The notes under the pieces: model-generated
The model's database searches: none
The model's input: only the letters and a program-made list of their open reading frames with translations
Told to the model about the DNA's origin: nothing
Assembly (NCBI RefSeq): GCF_048128805.1
Contig: NC_136019.1
Location: 17,753,381-17,817,380 of the forward strand
Source of the DNA: Centroberyx gerrardi
Lineage: Eukaryota; Chordata; Actinopteri; Beryciformes; Berycidae
Reading direction: 5' to 3'
DNA: 64,000 bases
Position numbers and translations under genes: made by a program
Shown: positions 62,821-64,000 of the stretch, in pieces
Layout of the letters: the number at the start of each line of letters is the position of its first letter
How positions within the stretch are numbered: position 1 is the stretch's first letter

Positions 62821-64000
62821 CCCCCTCAGTCACTGGTACAGCAGGAGAACAAAGTCCTGCATCTCAGCTGCGCACTGCACTCTTTTAATGGAATTATGAA
62901 TGAGTACCAGGTGGAACATTGCTCACACATACACACTCACAGCTGTGTGTTGAACCTCTGCCGGGGGGCTGGAGGCCTCATCAGGGTTTTCTCTCTCCCT
63001 TGAGTCCTTCTCCCCACTGTCCTTGTTCACTAAGCAGCAGTTAGTAGTTAGTCTGGTCCACAACTGTTGCCTACAGACACATTGGCAGCGGCTCAGTATT
63101 GTGGCACGGAAGCTGATCAAATTCCCATACAGTCTGATTTCCTTCAGCTTGAGGCCCAGTAGCTTCGTGTAGCTTAGCCAAGGCTTATTTGGCTAAGCTA
63201 TTCATCACCATCTTCACCGCTTAGCGTGAGCTTAAAGTTGCACTTTCTGGGAATTAATTCTGAACCTTTCCAAGTGGTTTAGCTTTATACTTGTGATCAC
63301 GTCTTGACCTAGTTGTGGAGGGCTAGGTTAGCCTGTGGGCCCGTTTCAGAGATAATAAGATGTCAAATCATCCACTTCTCTATGAAACTCAAAACAGGAA
63401 GTTAGTGTGATGTTGAGCTAGAGTCGTCATGGAGCAGTTATCTTTTCTATCTTTTGTTTTGTTCCATGATCTACATGTGCCTCATTCAAACAGATGTGCT
63501 TTCTTTGACTGCACCTAGCTATGAGGACCAACGAGCTGAAGGTGAAAGGTGGATGAAATACTTGAACTTTCAAAACCTGCAATATCCAGTCATTTATGTT
63601 CTTCTTGGGCTATACAACATATAACCACCTCCCTGAGCCTCCCTGGAGACCGCTGAGTTTATGTTGTGCTCTTCGCTGCAGAGTTTTCCCCCAGCTGTTC
63701 AGCCACACTGATATTTCTATCAGCCACCGTCATGTTTTACCCATTTCGCTGCTGCTTTGTCACATCTTCCCCTCTCTCTCTCTTTCTGTCTCTGGATCTG
63801 TTCTCAGCTGTTTCCCCTCAGTCATCTCTTGGCTTTTTTTTTCCCTTCCTCCCACCGTCCTCTGAGCCACTGTTTCCCTGCGCTGTGACAGTCCTCTGAA
63901 CTTTGCGGCTGTCTCTCTGATCTCTTGTGGCTCTTTTGTTTGGCATGGGCGGTGAAACCTAGTGGAGGGTGAGCGCTTATAAACTACTCCTGAGCGGCCA

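Overview
The window is teleost fish nuclear DNA. It holds vertebrate genes with GT-AG introns, a fish-specific FISNA-NACHT-LRR-B30.2 immune gene, L2-type LINE debris, hAT-like and other foldback elements, and many long CA/GT microsatellites. Clusters of GCTAGC/GCTAACGTTAGC words near several gene starts look like those of spiny-rayed fishes. The species cannot be named from the sequence alone.

Six protein genes are supported. In order: (1) an RBM4-family RNA-binding protein gene, minus strand, coding 6965-5811. (2) A cornifelin-like (PLAC8 family) gene, minus strand, three coding exons, 11524-9715. (3) fxr2, an FMRP paralogue, minus strand, 17 coding exons, 30872-17704, 660 codons; the sizes of exons 2-10 match those of FMR1. 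(4) A complete NLR gene, plus strand, nine exons, 34271-40696, 1107 codons. (5) haus4, plus strand, nine exons, 43139-46736, 369 codons, with one GC-AG intron. (6) The first coding exon of dock11, plus strand, 58560-58661; the rest of that gene lies past the right edge. For genes 1-5 the reading frame closes across every inferred junction.

Between haus4 and dock11 lies about 11 kb of repeat-built DNA. It has a duplicated ~1.7-kb unit carrying a minisatellite whose units contain the inverted motif TACTGGG/CCCAGTA. This is interrupted by a ~3.8-kb GA-rich satellite (51245-55041) that is open or nearly open in several frames on both strands. A diverged inverted duplication (about 41955-42675 and 57294-58085) brackets haus4 and this repeat block. 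The left end (1-5400) holds a hAT-like relic and a doubtful chain of exon-like segments.

The genes do not form a pathway. They cover RNA binding (rbm4 family, fxr2), epithelial/PLAC8 biology, innate immunity, spindle microtubule branching (haus4) and Cdc42/Rac activation (dock11). The strongest unexplained structures are the GA satellite with its block-wise variants, the hairpin minisatellite around it, the inverted duplication, the alternative donor and open upstream frame in fxr2, and the GCTAGC-type word clusters at four gene starts.
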